A stretch of 7,566 nt of DNA, from NCBI GenBank assembly GCA_023432465.1, contig JAEYUO010000040.1, positions 1-7,566 of the forward strand, written 5' to 3'. Positions 6,505 to 7,566 of the stretch are shown here, piece after piece (the stretch's first letter is position 1; the number at the start of each line of letters is the position of its first letter). Below the pieces are notes generated by a model that worked only from the letters and a program-made list of their open reading frames with translations, was not told the origin of the DNA and searched no databases. The translations under genes were made by a program, and so were the position numbers. The stretch is from Planctomycetota bacterium. GTDB lineage: Bacteria; Planctomycetota; Phycisphaerae; Phycisphaerales; UBA1924.

Positions 6505-6510
6505 AGAGTA
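6505..6510 (-). promoter_or_regulatory. -10-like TACTCT giving a possibly leaderless pepP mRNA
   Basis: On the minus strand TACTCT is followed by TGGGCC and then the ATG of pepP. The 6-nt gap equals that before the SCO gene. A transcript started 7 nt after the hexamer would begin on the start codon itself. No ribosome site is present in the gap and no clear -35 is seen. Confidence 0.45.
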
Positions 6511-6587
6511 GATCAGATGCGCACCGCCGGACATTCCGTCAGGACCGCATCCTTCGTCCACCTCGAGTACTTCGCGTTGAACATCCT

Positions 6588-6620
6588 CAATCCAAAATCC
6601 GCAATCCAAAATCCAAAATT
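6588..6620. repeat. A-rich heptamer repeat between pepP and the receiver-like gene
   Basis: Units are tccaaaa (6591-6597), tccgcaa (6598-6604), tccaaaa (6605-6611) and tccaaaa (6612-6618), followed by tt. The 13-mer at 6588-6600 recurs exactly at 6602-6614. The base composition is strikingly A/T-rich beside its G+C-rich surroundings. Read on the minus strand it is GGATTTT repeated. From memory, tracts of this type recur in intergenic regions of planctomycete and some metagenomic genomes, which I cannot check here. Confidence 0.85.
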
Positions 6621-6624
6621 GATC

Positions 6625-7002
6625 TCACCCCCCCACCGCCTCCCTGAGCCTCTTCGCCGCCTCCTCCGAGCCCGCGGTCTTCTTCCCAAACCCCGGCACC
6701 GCACCAAGCTCCTCCGCCTCCGCCAAGGCCTCCGGGAAGTTGCTGATCAGCATCGTCTTCGGCCCGCCCGCCGCATACGCCCGCACCACGTTGAACCCGA
6801 CCTCATCCGCAAACTCCCCGTCCAGCACGCGGTTCACCACCAGCAGCACCGCCCCCGCCGCCTCCCGCTTCAGCTCCGCATCGCTGTTCGCCCGCACCAC
6901 CGCCGCCCCGGGGATCGCCTTCTCGATCACGCCCTTCAGCATGAACGAGTCCGGCACGCAATGCCCCACCAGCACAACCTTCTTCATTCCATCCTTGCTC
7001 AT
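6625..7002 (-). CDS. Small degenerate response-regulator receiver-like protein
   Basis: A 125-aa protein of no named family whose layout fits a CheY-like receiver fold without its phosphorylation site. Strand 1 is KKVVLVGHCVPDSF (7-20), where the usual acidic pair is replaced by GHCVPD. The third-strand position VLLVVNRVLDGEF (52-64) has N57 where the phospho-accepting Asp would be. The fourth is PKTMLISNFPEALAEAEELG (81-100). GFGKKTAGS (104-112) places K107/K108 near the conserved receiver lysine, followed by a last helix. Such pseudo-receivers usually act as protein-binding modules. ATG 7002 is chosen over ATG 6987 because AAGGAG lies 6 nt upstream. Its start overlaps the tilS stop (ATGA), indicating translational coupling with tilS. 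No output domain is present. The fold is inference from pattern; no function is claimed. Confidence 0.8.
   Translation of the reverse strand: MSKDGMKKVVLVGHCVPDSFMLKGVIEKAIPGAAVVRANSDAELKREAAGAVLLVVNRVLDGEFADEVGFNVVRAYAAGGPKTMLISNFPEALAEAEELGAVPGFGKKTAGSEEAAKRLREAVGG
6999..7002 (-). other. ATGA stop/start overlap of tilS and the receiver-like gene
   Basis: On the minus strand the start ATG (7002-7000) shares bases with the tilS stop TGA (7001-6999). This 4-nt overlap is the classic arrangement for translational coupling in one operon. Confidence 0.9.
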
Positions 7003-7566
7003 CGCTGGCTCCTTGCCGCAATCGTCACCGTCCGCGCCGTGATGTCCACCCGGAGCCCGTTCTTTCCTCCAACATCAAACCGCCGCGGCTCCGTCGAATC
7101 ATCGCGAATCGCCCGAATCACCGGCGCGGACACACGCCCCCCCATCCGGTCCGCGCCCGATCCGATGAACTCCGATGCCGCGATCCGCATCACCTCCCCA
7201 AGCACCGTCGGCGCGCACCGCCGCAACCGCTCCCGATCCCACACCGCACGCCCCGGCCCCCTTTCCTCCGCCATCGCCCACACACTCCCCGCGCGCCCAT
7301 CCACCAGCCGCGCCGCATCCGCCATCACCCGCGCTGTGCCGCACGCCCGCCGCGCTGTCCCCGGCCGCAGCTCCCGCATGATCGGCACCAGCCGCGCCCG
7401 CACCGCCGCCCGAAACCGCGTCGTGTCCGCGTTCGTCGCATCCTCCCGCCATTCCCACCCCGCCGCCCCGCAGATCCGCTCCGCATCCGCGCGCTCCACC
7501 GCCGCCTCGATCATCGGCCGAATCAGCATCACCCGCCCCGCGCCCTCCCCCCCAAGCGCCCGCGAC
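6999..7566 (-). CDS. tilS: tRNA(Ile)-lysidine synthetase, C-terminal part (5' end outside window)
   Basis: TilS ligates lysine to C34 of tRNA-Ile(CAU) using ATP, changing the codon read from AUG to AUA; it is normally essential. The 188 visible residues begin inside the N-terminal catalytic domain: SRALGGEGAGRVMLIRPMIE (1-20) matches the family stretch ending in 'RPLL', and GWEWREDATNADTTRFRAAV (36-55) followed by RARLVP matches the 'G..W..DPTN.D....RN.IR..LLP' motif. Then come the helical linker domain, LRRCAPTVLGEVMRIAASEF, and the terminal segment GGKNGLRVDITARTVTIAA, after which it ends without the extra C-terminal domain found in E. coli TilS. The PP-loop (SGGxDS) must lie outside the right edge. 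An oddity is Ala where the RN of the motif normally has Asn. The frame is open to the edge, so a GTG at 7532 is not the real start. It overlaps the next gene by 4 nt. Confidence 0.9.
   Translation of the reverse strand, partial: SRALGGEGAGRVMLIRPMIEAAVERADAERICGAAGWEWREDATNADTTRFRAAVRARLVPIMRELRPGTARRACGTARVMADAARLVDGRAGSVWAMAEERGPGRAVWDRERLRRCAPTVLGEVMRIAASEFIGSGADRMGGRVSAPVIRAIRDDSTEPRRFDVGGKNGLRVDITARTVTIAARSQR
7009..7014 (-). promoter_or_regulatory. Shine-Dalgarno site of the receiver-like gene, inside tilS
   Basis: The minus strand reads AAGGAG, then CCAGCG, then the ATG at 7002. The site lies within the last codons of tilS and supports the upstream start over the ATG at 6987. Confidence 0.8.

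Noticed and set aside
6499..6609. 37-residue N-terminal extension of pepP
   Set aside because: Part of it is encoded by the heptamer repeat, it resembles nothing in aminopeptidase P, and a promoter-like hexamer lies just before ATG 6498.

Overview
The window is about two-thirds G+C and densely coded. It reads as ordinary chromosome from a bacterium that makes respiratory quinones and assembles a copper cytochrome oxidase. The gene content, the high G+C, the scarcity of strong Shine-Dalgarno sequences and the heptamer-repeat intergenic regions suggest a planctomycete, perhaps Phycisphaerae. That assignment is inference; no rRNA or other phylogenetic marker is present. I see no mobile element, CRISPR array, tRNA, rRNA or defence system.

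Left block (1-2109, minus strand): a Sec-exported phytase-like/esterase-like beta-propeller protein is followed 24 nt later by a UbiE/MenG quinone C-methyltransferase, which runs off the left edge. The two are probably co-transcribed. A 208-nt divergent region (2110-2317) separates them from the next block.

Middle block (2318-5229, plus strand): it holds a 489-aa protein of no recognised family, which looks like two diverged glyoxalase/VOC-like modules; a short single-domain L-asparaginase-like protein; and a SCO1/SenC copper chaperone with an N-terminal membrane anchor. The gap between the first two (3788-3921) is built almost entirely of diverged 7-bp repeats, including an inverted pair able to form a long hairpin.

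Right block (5257-7566, minus strand, convergent with the middle block): tilS (tRNA-Ile lysidine synthetase) enters from the right edge and overlaps by 4 nt a small degenerate receiver-like gene. After a 126-nt gap with another 7-bp repeat comes a complete Xaa-Pro aminopeptidase (pepP).

Most genes are housekeeping. The parts most worth a second look are the two-module protein of unknown function, the heptamer repeats in two intergenic regions, a shared -10-like hexamer exactly 6 nt before two start codons (suggesting leaderless mRNAs), the single-domain asparaginase, and the tilS/pseudo-receiver overlap. I found no clear multi-gene novel system.
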